This document shows positions 1 to 9,426 of a stretch of 64,000 nt of DNA, in pieces. Each line of letters starts with the position of its first letter. Position 1 is the first letter of the stretch. The DNA is from Bacillota bacterium. GTDB taxonomy: Bacteria; Bacillota; Clostridia; Tissierellales; Peptoniphilaceae. The translations under genes and the position numbers were made by a program. The stretch is from NCBI GenBank assembly GCA_023443025.1, contig JAEZWM010000017.1, positions 66,446-130,445 of the forward strand, in the 5' to 3' direction. The notes below the pieces were generated by a model. That model saw nothing but the letters and a program-made list of their open reading frames with translations. It had not been told where the DNA came from and made no database searches.

Positions 1-1
1 G

Positions 2-1438
2 GAAAATATCTACCTAAATAACACTTACTACTCTGTTGATACAATAGGCACACTTCAGCCACAATCCTCAACAGTTGTAATCGATCATAACAACGGACAG
101 ATAAAAGCTATTATAGGAGGAAGAGGACAATCGGGTGCAAGTATCCTCAACAGAGCTTATAATTCCGTAAGACAACCTGGATCTACTATGAAGCCTCTCG
201 CAGTATATGCACCTGCACTAGAAAACGGATACACTCTAAGTACTGTAATAGACGACCTGCCTCATTACAATGATATGAACCAATTGTGGCCTGTAAACTG
301 GTACGGTAACTATAAAGGCATGATGACACTTAGAGAAAGCATTGAAGTCTCTGCAAATGTCAATGCAGTAAAAACACTTGAGAAAATTGGTATAGAAAAA
401 TCTAAACAGTATTTAACTAAATTCGGTTTAATAAATGCAGTAAATCCTGAAGCTGATAACTTTATTACCAAGGCCGAAGATCCTTATACAAACGATGAAA
501 ACACTGCAGCAATGGCGTTGGGTGGTATGACCTATGGTGTCACAAATGTAGATTTAACAGCTGCATTTGCAGCAGTTGCAAACAAAGGAACTTATCTGGA
601 ACCTCTAAGCTTTTCTAAAGTTACCGATAGAAGAGGTAATGTAGTGCTTGAAAATGAATCCAGATCTGAACAAGTTTTAAGTGAAGAGGTAGCATACCTA
701 TTAACGGATGCCCTTCACTCCACCACACAACAGGGTATTGCACAAAACGCTCAAGTTGAAGGTTTTGTAGTTGCAGGTAAGACAGGTACATCCGGAACGG
801 AAACAGAAAACCAAGACTCATGGTTTGTCGGTTACACCCCCTACTATACTGTTGGAGTATGGATGGGTTCAGACGACCCTCAACTTAAGTTAAACGAGGT
901 TAGTATTTACTCAACTAAACTTTGGAGCGTAATCAATACTAAAATTCTTGAAGGTAAAGAAAGTAAAAGCTTTACAAAGCCGGCCGATATCGTAGAAGTT
1001 GAGGTATGTACAAAATCCGGAATGTTACTGACCGATGCCTGTAGATATGATAGTAGAGATGTAGTAAAGAAAGAATTATTCGTTAAAGGCACAGAACCAA
1101 AAAAAGAATGTAATGTACATGTTTGGAAAACCGTCGATAAGAATGATGGACTATTGATTACTGATAGAACACCGGATTCAGAAAAAGTTACAAGATCCTA
1201 TGTAACGAGAATAAATCCGTACAATCCAGCAGAAAACGACAATATTTATCCTGAAGATTGGTCAATGATGGCACCAACTACCTACTCACCTATCTTCTAT
1301 AAGACTCCTGCAGAAATTGAAGCAGAGAAAAAGGAAGAAGAAGAAAGGAAGAAAAAAGAAGAAGAGGATAAAAAGAAACAAGAACAACAAAACCAGGATG
1401 ATAATGATGACGATCAAGATGACGACGGTGAAGATTAA
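2..1438 (+). CDS. class A penicillin-binding protein (PBP1A family), 5' truncated by window edge
   Basis: Bifunctional peptidoglycan synthase of the membrane; only the transpeptidase half is in the window. The open frame runs from base 2 with no stop, so the gene starts upstream. All three active-site motifs of a serine transpeptidase are visible: GSTMK (SxxK, catalytic Ser) near 180-192, SANVN (SxN) and GKTGTSG (KTG). A glycosyltransferase domain is expected upstream but cannot be seen. The C-terminus is a highly charged tail of Lys/Glu followed by Asp repeats, as often seen in clostridial PBP1A proteins. A rho-independent terminator follows directly. The family call is firm; which PBP1 paralogue it is cannot be told from this fragment. 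Confidence 0.93.
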   Translation, partial: ENIYLNNTYYSVDTIGTLQPQSSTVVIDHNNGQIKAIIGGRGQSGASILNRAYNSVRQPGSTMKPLAVYAPALENGYTLSTVIDDLPHYNDMNQLWPVNWYGNYKGMMTLRESIEVSANVNAVKTLEKIGIEKSKQYLTKFGLINAVNPEADNFITKAEDPYTNDENTAAMALGGMTYGVTNVDLTAAFAAVANKGTYLEPLSFSKVTDRRGNVVLENESRSEQVLSEEVAYLLTDALHSTTQQGIAQNAQVEGFVVAGKTGTSGTETENQDSWFVGYTPYYTVGVWMGSDDPQLKLNEVSIYSTKLWSVINTKILEGKESKSFTKPADIVEVEVCTKSGMLLTDACRYDSRDVVKKELFVKGTEPKKECNVHVWKTVDKNDGLLITDRTPDSEKVTRSYVTRINPYNPAENDNIYPEDWSMMAPTTYSPIFYKTPAEIEAEKKEEEERKKKEEEDKKKQEQQNQDDNDDDQDDDGED

Positions 1439-1446
1439 AAACAAAA

Positions 1447-1477
1447 ACCATCTTACAATTAGTAAGGTGGTTTTTTT
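1447..1477 (+). terminator. rho-independent terminator of the PBP1A gene
   Basis: A 10-bp stem (ACCATCTTAC with GTAAGGTGGT, one G-U pair) closes a 5-nt loop and is followed by seven T residues. It starts nine bases after the PBP stop codon. Confidence 0.88.
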
Positions 1478-1580
1478 ATGTAGTTAATACTCTTATTTTT
1501 TTAACTTTTATATAATCCTATTTTAAATTTAACATTCTATTTATATAGTTGTTTATATAAATTCTTAAAGGAGCCATATT

Positions 1581-2000
1581 GTGAAAAAAAATAAGGTTTT
1601 AATAGCCAATTTGTGTTTATTTTCCTGGTTTGGACTAGATATGGTCGGATTCAATATAAATGGAAATATATTAGTATCGAGCGCTTGGAAAGATGACGGT
1701 ATCTACTTTATAATTTATTCAATTATTCTAATACTTTTTATTTTTTATGAAAAAGTAGGAAAAAATCTATTACTTATATCTCTTAGTATTTGGTTCATTA
1801 CTCAATTTTTAAGTCATGAATATTATACACTATTTGGTGGTGGAGAAAAAAAGATAGACTATTTCAGTAATACCATAAAACTATTTAAGAGCAGTACTCT
1901 TTATATACCGGATTTATATCATATTGTTCTGCATCTTTTAATAATTATCTCCCTCTTCTATCTAATAATCTATATCCGAAAATCTAAAATTCTTAAATAG
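1581..2000 (+). CDS. hypothetical four-TM membrane protein
   Basis: I do not recognise this 139-residue protein. It has four hydrophobic segments (about residues 6-24, 42-58, 62-78 and 111-131) separated by short polar loops, and a basic C-terminal end, so it is very likely an integral membrane protein. The start is GTG, supported by AAAGGAG seven bases upstream. It stands alone between the PBP1A terminator and the convergent folD terminator. No catalytic motif is visible and no function is proposed. Confidence 0.7.
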   Translation: MKKNKVLIANLCLFSWFGLDMVGFNINGNILVSSAWKDDGIYFIIYSIILILFIFYEKVGKNLLLISLSIWFITQFLSHEYYTLFGGGEKKIDYFSNTIKLFKSSTLYIPDLYHIVLHLLIIISLFYLIIYIRKSKILK

Positions 2001-2032
2001 TAAAAAATTCACAACCAAACAACAGCTTATAA

Positions 2033-2070
2033 AAAATAAAAAAGAGCCAAATCAGCTTTTGATTTGGCTC
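2033..2070 (-). terminator. terminator of folD
   Basis: A perfect 11-bp stem (GAGCCAAATCA with TGATTTGGCTC, 2044-2070) has an A-rich tract on its left, which reads as a U-tract on the minus strand. It lies between convergent genes and serves folD. Confidence 0.85.
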
Positions 2071-2081
2071 AAATTAATGGA

Positions 2082-2933
2082 TTAGCTATTTTGCAGTTCG
2101 CAAGCTTTAACTACTTGATCCAGAAGTATCGTTGTAGTAACTGATCCAACTCCTCCCGGTACAGGGGTTATCATTTTTACATATTCTTCTAAGGATTCAA
2201 AGTCAGCATCTCCACCGATCTTACCATCTTTATCTGCACTTACTCCAACATCTATGATAATGCTGTCTTCATCAAAGTACTCTTTTCCCATAGACCTAGC
2301 TCTTCCTATTGCTACTACAACTACATCAGCATCTTTTGTGACTTGAGTTAGATCTTTCGTTCTTGAGTGACAGATCATTGGAGTTGCATTTTTGTTTAGT
2401 AGCATCATAGCGATTGGTCTACCAAATACCAACGATCTGTTGATAACAGCAACATTTTTACCTTCAAGTTCTACTCCATAGTGCTCCATAACTTTCATTG
2501 CAGCCATTGGTGTAGCCGGAACAAGTCTTGAGAAGTCTGACTCAAATACTCTTGCAAGGTTAATTGGATGCATACAATCTACATCTTTGTCAGGGTTGAT
2601 TGCGTATCTTAACGCTTCTTCATCTATGTGCTTAGGAACTGGTCTAAATAGAAGTATTCCTGAAATTTTATCATCATTATTTAATTGATCAAATAAGTTT
2701 AGGATATCTTCAGTTGTTGAATCCACAGGTCTCTCAAATACCTCTGTTTCAATTCCTAAATTGGTACAATTCTTAAGTATCCCTCTCTCATATGAGATGT
2801 CATTAGGGTTATCACCAATTCTAACCACTGCAAGTTTCGGAGCATGTCCTCTTCCTTTTAGAGCATTAACTCTCTCAATAATTTCCTCTTTTAGCTTATC
2901 AGCTACCGGTTTACCTTTAAGTATTTCTGTCAT
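2082..2933 (-). CDS. folD: methylenetetrahydrofolate dehydrogenase (FolD family), lacking canonical cyclohydrolase residues
   Basis: Cytoplasmic one-carbon enzyme oxidising 5,10-methylene-THF with NAD(P)+; canonical FolD also hydrolyses methenyl-THF. The 283-residue length is normal. Visible signatures are IGDNP (39-43), Tyr48, the PDKDVD segment and PGGVGS near the C-terminus. Without gaps, the E. coli segment DNPASQIYVASKRK matches DNPNDISYERGILK here, so the catalytic Lys four residues after Tyr is Ile52. The VQLPLP segment reads LFRPVP, so the conserved Gln is also lost. Both residues are known to be needed for cyclohydrolase activity, whereas the dehydrogenase tolerates Lys loss. A monofunctional dehydrogenase, with a separate cyclohydrolase such as FchA elsewhere, is therefore my inference. 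It is monocistronic, with its own terminator. Confidence 0.9.
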   Translation of the reverse strand: MTEILKGKPVADKLKEEIIERVNALKGRGHAPKLAVVRIGDNPNDISYERGILKNCTNLGIETEVFERPVDSTTEDILNLFDQLNNDDKISGILLFRPVPKHIDEEALRYAINPDKDVDCMHPINLARVFESDFSRLVPATPMAAMKVMEHYGVELEGKNVAVINRSLVFGRPIAMMLLNKNATPMICHSRTKDLTQVTKDADVVVVAIGRARSMGKEYFDEDSIIIDVGVSADKDGKIGGDADFESLEEYVKMITPVPGGVGSVTTTILLDQVVKACELQNS

Positions 2934-3081
2934 AATGATCCTCCTTCTTATTTTGGGTATTTTACTAACACGCTTAAGAAAACGTTATTAGTATTCAGGT
3001 TGGCAAACTAAGAAAACAATTTCACATTTCTTGTTTGCTATGTATCTAACTAAAAACCATATATCTATTATAACCCATTAT

Positions 3082-3118
3082 TATAAAAAAACAAAATCGA
3101 CAGCTTTTGCTGTCGATT
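3082..3118 (-). terminator. terminator of the NlpC/P60 gene
   Basis: A perfect 10-bp stem (AATCGACAGC, TTTT loop, GCTGTCGATT) is preceded on the plus strand by an A-tract, giving U residues after the hairpin in minus-strand RNA. Confidence 0.87.
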
Positions 3119-3121
3119 ATC

Positions 3122-4384
3122 TTAGTTTAATATTCTTCTTACACCAACTACATTGTTTTGGAAATATGATCCGCTTGTGCTGTCTACAACTACTCCTCTT
3201 TCTTCAGTAGCAGCATGAACGTACTCACCGTTTCCTACGTAAATTCCTACATGATCAACATGATCTGACCAATCATTTTGGAATAGAATTATGTCCCCCG
3301 GTTGGATGTTTTCTTTTGAAACTCCGTAACCATTATTTGCTTGTCCGGTTGTAATTCTTGCAAGTTCAACACCTGCATACTCTCTATATAGATAAGAAGT
3401 AAATCCTGAGCAATCAAATCCCGTACTTGGTGAACTTCCTGCCCATACATAAGGTGAACCAACTAAACTATATGCAGCAGAAGTTATGTTTGAGATGGTG
3501 TCTCCGCCTTGGAAAATTGGAGCTTCTTCCTCTTCTTGATTATTCTCTTCTTCGATAGGCTCTTCCTCTACTACTTCCTCAGGTACTTCTACTTCTTCCG
3601 GTACTTCTACTTCTTCCGGTACCTCAACATCTTCAACTACTTCCTGTTCAGGAACTACAGCTTCAGTTGTTGTTAAGTATGATTCAGAAATATATCCTAT
3701 CATGCCATTAAAGCTTATTTTGATCCATCCGTCTTCGGCTTCCCCTACAACTTCATGACCTTTTTCAAGATAACCTATGACTTCAGCTGAATTTCCTCTA
3801 CCGCTTTTAATATTAGTATCTTCAGTAAGCCATCCTTTTAATGACAGTGAGACAGTTGGTTCTTCTTCAGCAGTTTCAATTTCGTCTTCAGGCTTAATTT
3901 CCGTAAATTCTTCTGTATCCTCTTTTGTAACTTCTTCTGAAACAACTTCTGTCTCTTTTATTTCAGTATCAGTAATTGTTTCAGTAATTTGAGTAGACTC
4001 TTCCACTTCAGCTTTTTCTATAGTTGATAACGATACAGTTGCTGCTTCTACCTTTGTTTCTTCAACTTGAATTTCAGGCTTTTCATTAGCTTGTGCTACC
4101 TCTACAATTGCTTTTTCTTCATATGTAGACTTTTTATTATCAGACGCATTAACTTTCTCGTTTGTTTCAAAAACCTCTGTAAACTCTACTTCTTTCTTAT
4201 CTTTATTATTTGCAATTTTATATTCTATATTTGTCAGTGATTTATTCTTATATGTTTCTATTACCGAACTATCAATTTTGTTGACTAAATCTGTTTCTTC
4301 AGTTACTACAGAAGGAGTTTTAATCCCCGCAAATGAAGCAACTGCAAGCAATCCAACAGCCAGTCCTATTTTTCCTCTTTTCAC
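3122..4384 (-). CDS. secreted SH3b-NlpC/P60 peptidoglycan hydrolase
   Basis: Predicted cell-wall endopeptidase that cleaves stem peptides. Residues 1-27 form a signal peptide (basic start, hydrophobic core, Ala-rich end). A long Glu/Thr/Val-rich low-complexity region follows, then a bacterial SH3 domain (about 180-240) that would bind the wall, then a linker with three VEVPEE-type repeats. The C-terminal NlpC/P60 domain (about 300-420) has the expected catalytic set: Cys325 in FDCSGF, His378 in DHVGIY and His390 in YVHAA. The acidic linkers may span the wall. The gene is alone, with its own terminator and a long AT-rich upstream region. The hydrolase call is firm; the exact bond cut is not known. 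Confidence 0.92.
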   Translation of the reverse strand: MKRGKIGLAVGLLAVASFAGIKTPSVVTEETDLVNKIDSSVIETYKNKSLTNIEYKIANNKDKKEVEFTEVFETNEKVNASDNKKSTYEEKAIVEVAQANEKPEIQVEETKVEAATVSLSTIEKAEVEESTQITETITDTEIKETEVVSEEVTKEDTEEFTEIKPEDEIETAEEEPTVSLSLKGWLTEDTNIKSGRGNSAEVIGYLEKGHEVVGEAEDGWIKISFNGMIGYISESYLTTTEAVVPEQEVVEDVEVPEEVEVPEEVEVPEEVVEEEPIEEENNQEEEEAPIFQGGDTISNITSAAYSLVGSPYVWAGSSPSTGFDCSGFTSYLYREYAGVELARITTGQANNGYGVSKENIQPGDIILFQNDWSDHVDHVGIYVGNGEYVHAATEERGVVVDSTSGSYFQNNVVGVRRILN

Positions 4385-4892
4385 TATATCCCTCCCAAGA
4401 TCTGTAAAAGAATTCTAACATATAGACAATACTAAATTACTTGAAGTCTAATGTCAAGATAATTAGTTACAATTTGGTTACATTTTTAATTTTGTAACTT
4501 TTCTGTAATAATTTATTGTATAACACGCGTTTGTTAAAATTTTTTAATATTTTTTGGCTTACTAATTATCATTTTTTTGCATAACAGTTACAATATAATT
4601 ATTAATAACTTTGTTGGAAAACATTTACCATTATTAAGGTGTTTTTAATCCTCTAAGCATTATTATAACAGTATCTATCCCACTTTCATTCTTCATGCTT
4701 ATTACATAGGATATTGGTTATTATATTTCAAACTCTCTAATAAATAGGTATAATTTGAATAAATGAAAACGTTTCATTTATTGTTGCTAAATCTATTTTA
4801 ATATTATATAATTAGTTCAGGCAACCGGAGTAAAAATGCATAATGTTTGGTTGCACTATGTAAATTTATTCCAAAAAAAGGAGGAATTAGAT
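4385..4892. promoter_or_regulatory. AT-rich divergent intergenic region with dppA promoter and operator-like palindrome
   Basis: This 508-base stretch separates the divergent NlpC and dppA genes and has no convincing ORF. A TATAAT -10 hexamer lies at 4749-4754, with only a weak -35 (TTTCAA, 4726-4731). Three bases downstream is an 11-bp perfect inverted repeat, AATAAATGAAA-ACG-TTTCATTTATT (4758-4782). Its core resembles a catabolite-response element (WTGNAANCGNWNNCW) but is off by at least one position, so the regulator is unknown. The rest is AT-rich DNA that probably holds the NlpC promoter. Confidence 0.6.
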
Positions 4893-6539
4893 TTGAACAG
4901 ATTAAAAAAGTTAAGCCTTATCTTAGCTCTAGTTATGGTATTTGCTATGTTCTTAGGAGCATGTACACCACAAGCAAAAGATGAAGGTAAAACTGAAGAA
5001 CCGGCTACTGAAGAAAAGGTAGACGAGACTGAAGAAAAGGCTGAAGAAGCTACAGAAGAACCGAAAGAAGAGGAAAAAGAAGGTACTGAGTCAACTGGCG
5101 ATATCGCTGATTACGAGGTAGTAGTTGCACAAGGTGCTGATCCAAAATCTCTTGACCCTCATGGAACAAACGACCAACCATCTTCAAGAGTTAATAAGCA
5201 AATTTATGACACTCTTATTGAGCAAGATTCAAACATGGAATTACAACCCGGACTTGCTGAGTCTTGGGAACAAGTAGATGATACTACTTGGGAATTCAAA
5301 CTTGTTGAAGGCGTTAAATTCCACAATGGTGAAGAATTAAAAGCTTCTGACGTTGTTTTCTCTATTAAAAGGGAAATCGAATCTCCAAACACTGGACATA
5401 TAGTTGAGTTCATTAAAGAAATCGAAGCAAAAGACGATTACACTGTAGTTATGAAACTTGATGAGCCATTTGCTCCTATCCTTTCACACTTAGCTCATAC
5501 TGCTTCTTCAATATTAAATGAAAAAGCTGTTACTGAAGCTGGTGACGACTATGTAAACTCTCCAGTAGGAACCGGTCCATTTAAATTCGTAAGCCAAGAT
5601 GCTGGTGACAAAGTTACACTAGAAGCTTTCGAAGACTATTACAAAGGACCTGCTAAGTTTAAGACATTAGTTATTAAAAATGTTGCTGAAAACGCTACTA
5701 GAACTATCGGTCTTGAAACTGGTGAAATCGACATCGCTTATGATATTGAACCAAACGATTTTGAAGTTGTTCGTGGTAATGATAAACTTGAATTAGTTGA
5801 AGCTGAATCACTATCAACCGCTTACATTGGATTCAATACACAAAAAGAGCCGTTCTCAGATGTTAAAGTAAGACAAGCTCTAAACCATGCTGTAAATGTA
5901 GAAGAAATCATCGACGTAGTTCTTGAAGGTTCAGGATCTCCTGCATCAAGTCCTATCAACAACAAAGTATTTGGTTTCGACGATTCACTAACAGCTTACG
6001 AATATGATCCTGAAAAAGCTAAAGCTCTTCTAGAAGAAGCTGGCCATGCAGATGGATTTACAACTACAATTTGGACAAATGACAATGCAGTAAGAGTTAA
6101 GATTGCAGAATTAGTTCAAGCACAACTTGCTGAAGTTGGCGTACAAGCTGAAATAGAAGTAGTTGAATGGGGTGCTTACCTAGACAGAACTGCAGCTGGT
6201 GAACATGACATGTTTATCCTTGGTTGGGTAACTGTAACCGGAGATGCTGACTACGGACTATACGCTCTATTCCACAGTACTCAAAAAGGTAGTGCTGGTA
6301 ACAGAACATTCTTCGAAAACGCTGAAGTAGATAAATTACTTGACGAAGGTAGAAAAGAGTCTGACCCTGCAAAGAGACTTGAAGCATACAAGGCAGCTCA
6401 GGAAATTATAGTTAAAGAAGCTCCAGAGATCTTCCTATACTTCCAAGAGCAAAATGCCGGTATACAAAAGACAATAAAAGGTTTTGAACTTCATCCAGCA
6501 GGACACCATAGACTGTACACTGTTGAGAAAGATCAATAA
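4893..6539 (+). CDS. dppA: peptide ABC transporter substrate-binding lipoprotein (DppA/OppA family)
   Basis: Extracellular lipid-anchored receptor for di- or oligopeptides (SBP_bac_5 fold). I place the start at TTG 4893, seven bases after AAGGAGG. The in-frame ATG at 4836 lacks a ribosome site and would add 19 residues before the signal peptide. From TTG the protein (548 aa) begins with a clean lipoprotein signal ending in the lipobox LGAC, followed by a Glu/Thr-rich linker and the binding fold (ADPKSLDPH near its start, GTGPF later). It is first in a dppABCDF operon. A GC-rich hairpin separates it from dppB, which commonly keeps the receptor message in excess. Ligand length cannot be told from sequence. 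Confidence 0.92.
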   Translation: MNRLKKLSLILALVMVFAMFLGACTPQAKDEGKTEEPATEEKVDETEEKAEEATEEPKEEEKEGTESTGDIADYEVVVAQGADPKSLDPHGTNDQPSSRVNKQIYDTLIEQDSNMELQPGLAESWEQVDDTTWEFKLVEGVKFHNGEELKASDVVFSIKREIESPNTGHIVEFIKEIEAKDDYTVVMKLDEPFAPILSHLAHTASSILNEKAVTEAGDDYVNSPVGTGPFKFVSQDAGDKVTLEAFEDYYKGPAKFKTLVIKNVAENATRTIGLETGEIDIAYDIEPNDFEVVRGNDKLELVEAESLSTAYIGFNTQKEPFSDVKVRQALNHAVNVEEIIDVVLEGSGSPASSPINNKVFGFDDSLTAYEYDPEKAKALLEEAGHADGFTTTIWTNDNAVRVKIAELVQAQLAEVGVQAEIEVVEWGAYLDRTAAGEHDMFILGWVTVTGDADYGLYALFHSTQKGSAGNRTFFENAEVDKLLDEGRKESDPAKRLEAYKAAQEIIVKEAPEIFLYFQEQNAGIQKTIKGFELHPAGHHRLYTVEKDQ

Positions 6540-6549
6540 TTCAGTAAAT

Positions 6550-6572
6550 GGGCCCTTTAAGGGCCCTTTATT
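6550..6572 (+). terminator. intercistronic stem-loop / attenuator after dppA
   Basis: A 6-bp all-GC stem (GGGCCC, TTTAA loop, GGGCCC) is followed by TTTATTATTT. It is short and lies inside the operon, so partial termination or 3'-end protection of the dppA message is more likely than full termination. Confidence 0.6.
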
Positions 6573-6598
6573 ATTTAACATGTAAAAGGAGTGACGTA

Positions 6599-7525
6599 AT
6601 GCATAAGTACATAATTAAAAGACTACTTCTTTTAATTCCTGTAATTCTAGGTGTAACATTTATAGTTTTCTTCATAATGCATCTAACACCTGGAGATCCC
6701 GCTAAGATTGCACTTGGTGAAAATGCTCCACAAGAGCAAGTTGATAAAATGAGAGAAGAAATGGGACTTAATGATCATTTCTTAATCCAATACGCAAATT
6801 TTGTAAAAAAAGCAGCTACCGGTGATTTTGGTAGATCATATGACACTAAAAAACCGGTATTCGATGAAGTATTCTCAAGATTTCCGGCTACACTAAAATT
6901 AACCATAGCAGGTATAATAATTGCCGTACTAATCGGTATACCGGTAGGTATTATTTCAGCTACCAAGCAGTACTCTATATTAGACTATACAACAATGATA
7001 CTAGCTCTGCTCGGAGTTTCGATGCCTAACTTCTGGCTCGGATTAATGCTCATACTATTATTCTCCGTACGGTTTGGTATTCTGCCCTCTGGAGGTTCGG
7101 GAAGTTTCGCTCATATAATACTACCTGCGATAACGCTTGGTACCGGTGTTGCAGCGATCATAACCAGAATGACCAGATCATCTATGCTTGAGGTTATTAG
7201 ACAGGACTATATTAGAACAGCTAGAGCAAAAGGTGTTGCTGAGAACGTTGTAATCAATAAGCACGCACTTAAAAATGCTCTAATACCGATTGTAACAGTT
7301 ATAGGTCTTCAATTTGGTTACCTTCTTGGTGGAGCAGTACTTACAGAAACCGTATTTACTTGGCCCGGAGTTGGTAGATTACTAGTTGAAGCTATAAAGA
7401 GAAAGGATACCCCTACAGTGCTTGCATCAGTTGTATTCCTTTCAGTTACATTTAGTATAGTTAACTTATTAGTAGACATTCTATATGCATATCTTGATCC
7501 AAGAATCAAGTCACAGTATAGATAA
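6599..7525 (+). CDS. dppB: peptide ABC transporter permease DppB
   Basis: Inner-membrane permease of the peptide importer. The ATG at 6599 has AAAGGAG eight bases upstream and gives 308 residues starting MHKYIIKRLL, the usual DppB/OppB start; the longer frame from 6548 runs through the preceding hairpin and is rejected. Six hydrophobic segments, the early HLTPGDPA motif and the cytoplasmic coupling (EAA) loop with RTARAKG (about residues 210-216) are visible. It pairs with DppC, 13 bases downstream. Confidence 0.94.
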   Translation: MHKYIIKRLLLLIPVILGVTFIVFFIMHLTPGDPAKIALGENAPQEQVDKMREEMGLNDHFLIQYANFVKKAATGDFGRSYDTKKPVFDEVFSRFPATLKLTIAGIIIAVLIGIPVGIISATKQYSILDYTTMILALLGVSMPNFWLGLMLILLFSVRFGILPSGGSGSFAHIILPAITLGTGVAAIITRMTRSSMLEVIRQDYIRTARAKGVAENVVINKHALKNALIPIVTVIGLQFGYLLGGAVLTETVFTWPGVGRLLVEAIKRKDTPTVLASVVFLSVTFSIVNLLVDILYAYLDPRIKSQYR

Positions 7526-7538
7526 GGAGGATAGCTGA

Positions 7539-8426
7539 ATGGCAAACAACGAGATAAAAAAGTCCAAAACTCAAGTAAAAAGAGGTCCATGGAGAGAGGT
7601 CTGGAGAAGACTTAAGAAGAATCACATGGCCATGGTAGGACTTGCAATAATAATTATTTTGATACTTGTGGCAATATTTGCAAATCAAATTGCAGATTAT
7701 GAAACAGTTGCAATAAAACAAAATACAAAAGATAGACTTCAAGGTCCTTCCGCTAAATACTGGCTGGGTACCGATAACTTCGGAAGAGACATATTCGCTA
7801 GATTAGTTCATGGTACTAGGATATCACTTGCCGTCGGGGTTGTCGCAGTAAGTTTTGCGATAGTCATTGGTGGATTCTTAGGAGCTATCGCAGGATTTTA
7901 CGGTGGAAGAATTGATAATATTATTATGAGGGCTATGGATATCTTCCTCGCTATACCAAGTATACTCTTGGCAATAGCAATTGTATCAGCACTCGGGTCC
8001 AATCTATTTAACCTAATGATTGCAATAGGGATTTCGTCCATCCCCTCTTATGCAAGGATAGTAAGAGCTTCTGTTCTTCAAGTTAAGGACGAGGAATTTA
8101 TTGAAGCAGCAAGAGCAATCGGTGCATCAGATGCAAGAATCATAAGAAAGCATATACTTCCCAACTCTTTAGCTCCTATTATAGTACAAGGAACTCTTGG
8201 AGTTGCCGGAGCGATTCTTTCTACTGCAGGCCTTGCATTTATCGGACTTGGAGTACCAAAACCAAGACCTGACTGGGGAGCTATGTTGGCTGATGCTAGA
8301 AACTACATGAGAAACGCATCTCATATGGCAACTTTCCCGGGAATTGCAATTGTAATCACAATTCTTGCATTAAACCTTTTAGGTGATGGTTTAAGAGATG
8401 CTCTAGACCCAAGGTTAAAGCAATAA
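7539..8426 (+). CDS. dppC: peptide ABC transporter permease DppC
   Basis: Second transmembrane subunit of the peptide importer, 295 residues. It has the DppC/OppC hallmarks: a basic N-terminal cytoplasmic segment, one TM helix, the LGTDNFGRD motif before the main membrane domain, and the coupling loop [10 protein letters not shown]. The ATG has AAGGAGG directly upstream. The end DALDPRLKQ is typical of the family. Ten bases separate it from dppD. Confidence 0.94.
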   Translation: MANNEIKKSKTQVKRGPWREVWRRLKKNHMAMVGLAIIIILILVAIFANQIADYETVAIKQNTKDRLQGPSAKYWLGTDNFGRDIFARLVHGTRISLAVGVVAVSFAIVIGGFLGAIAGFYGGRIDNIIMRAMDIFLAIPSILLAIAIVSALGSNLFNLMIAIGISSIPSYARIVRASVLQVKDEEFIEAARAIGASDARIIRKHILPNSLAPIIVQGTLGVAGAILSTAGLAFIGLGVPKPRPDWGAMLADARNYMRNASHMATFPGIAIVITILALNLLGDGLRDALDPRLKQ

Positions 8427-8436
8427 GGAGGACCAT

Positions 8437-9426
8437 ATGACAGAGAGAATTCTAGAGATTAAGGACCTAGTAGTCCATTATATAACTGAAGAAGGAACAG
8501 TTGAAGCTGTTAACGGCTTAAACTTTGGTATCAACTATGGAGAAACCATGGGTTTAGTTGGTGAAACCGGTGCAGGCAAAACAACTACAGCACTTAGTAT
8601 GCTTAGACTAGTTCCTGATCCACCCGGAAAAATAATAAGTGGTGAAATATTCTTCGAAGGCAAAAACATTCTACAAATGTCTGAAGAAGAAATCAGACAG
8701 ATTAGAGGTAACAAGATTTCAATGATCTTCCAAGATCCAATGACCTCACTAAACCCGGTTATGTCAGTTGGAGATCAAATAGCAGAAGGTGTACAAATTC
8801 ATCAAAAACTAAATGAGAAAGATTCGAGAGATAGAGCGCTTCAGATGCTTGAGATGGTAGGTATACCCGGAGAAAGATATCATGAGTTCCCACATCAGTT
8901 TTCCGGTGGAATGAAGCAAAGAGTTATAATAGCTATCGCGTTAGCATGTAACCCTACCCTACTCATAGCTGATGAGCCAACCACTGCACTGGATGTTACA
9001 ATTCAAGCTCAGGTGCTTGAGCTGATGAGAAATCTTAAAGAAGAATTTAATACCGCAATGCTTATGATTACTCACGACCTGGGTGTTGTAGCTGATTCAT
9101 GTGACAAGGTTGCAGTTATGTATGCAGGTGAAATAATAGAATATGCGATTATTGAAAAATTATTTAATAACCCTTCTCACCCATACACCATAGGTTTATT
9201 TGACTCAATACCAAACCTTGAAACAGATGTAGAAAGACTAAAGCCGATTAAAGGCCTTATGCCGGATCCTACTGCTCTTCCAAGCGGATGTAGGTTCCAT
9301 CCTAGATGTCCGCATGCTAAAGATGTCTGTAGTGTAGAAAATCCGATGTATACAGAAATAGGTGAAGAACATATTGTTAAATGTCATATGTTCGGACCAC
9401 ATAAACATCTATGGGAGGGACAATAA
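8437..9426 (+). CDS. dppD: peptide ABC transporter ATPase DppD
   Basis: Cytoplasmic ATPase of the importer, 329 residues. It has Walker [10 protein letters not shown], the signature FSGGMKQR, Walker B LLIADEP and a switch His in MITHDLG. The C-terminal oligopeptide-ABC extension carries the Cys-rich [10 protein letters not shown]...C segment, which often binds a 4Fe-4S cluster in this subfamily. Its stop overlaps the next start (TAATG), so dppF is translationally coupled. Confidence 0.94.
   Translation: MTERILEIKDLVVHYITEEGTVEAVNGLNFGINYGETMGLVGETGAGKTTTALSMLRLVPDPPGKIISGEIFFEGKNILQMSEEEIRQIRGNKISMIFQDPMTSLNPVMSVGDQIAEGVQIHQKLNEKDSRDRALQMLEMVGIPGERYHEFPHQFSGGMKQRVIIAIALACNPTLLIADEPTTALDVTIQAQVLELMRNLKEEFNTAMLMITHDLGVVADSCDKVAVMYAGEIIEYAIIEKLFNNPSHPYTIGLFDSIPNLETDVERLKPIKGLMPDPTALPSGCRFHPRCPHAKDVCSVENPMYTEIGEEHIVKCHMFGPHKHLWEGQ

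Noticed and set aside
3530..3640. Short repeats in the NlpC gene as a CRISPR-like or mobile repeat
   Set aside because: They encode in-frame VEVPEE repeats of a wall-spanning linker.
4758..4782. Calling the dppA palindrome a CcpA cre site
   Set aside because: The core TGAAAACGTTTCA has an odd centre and misses the consensus C; left as an unassigned operator.
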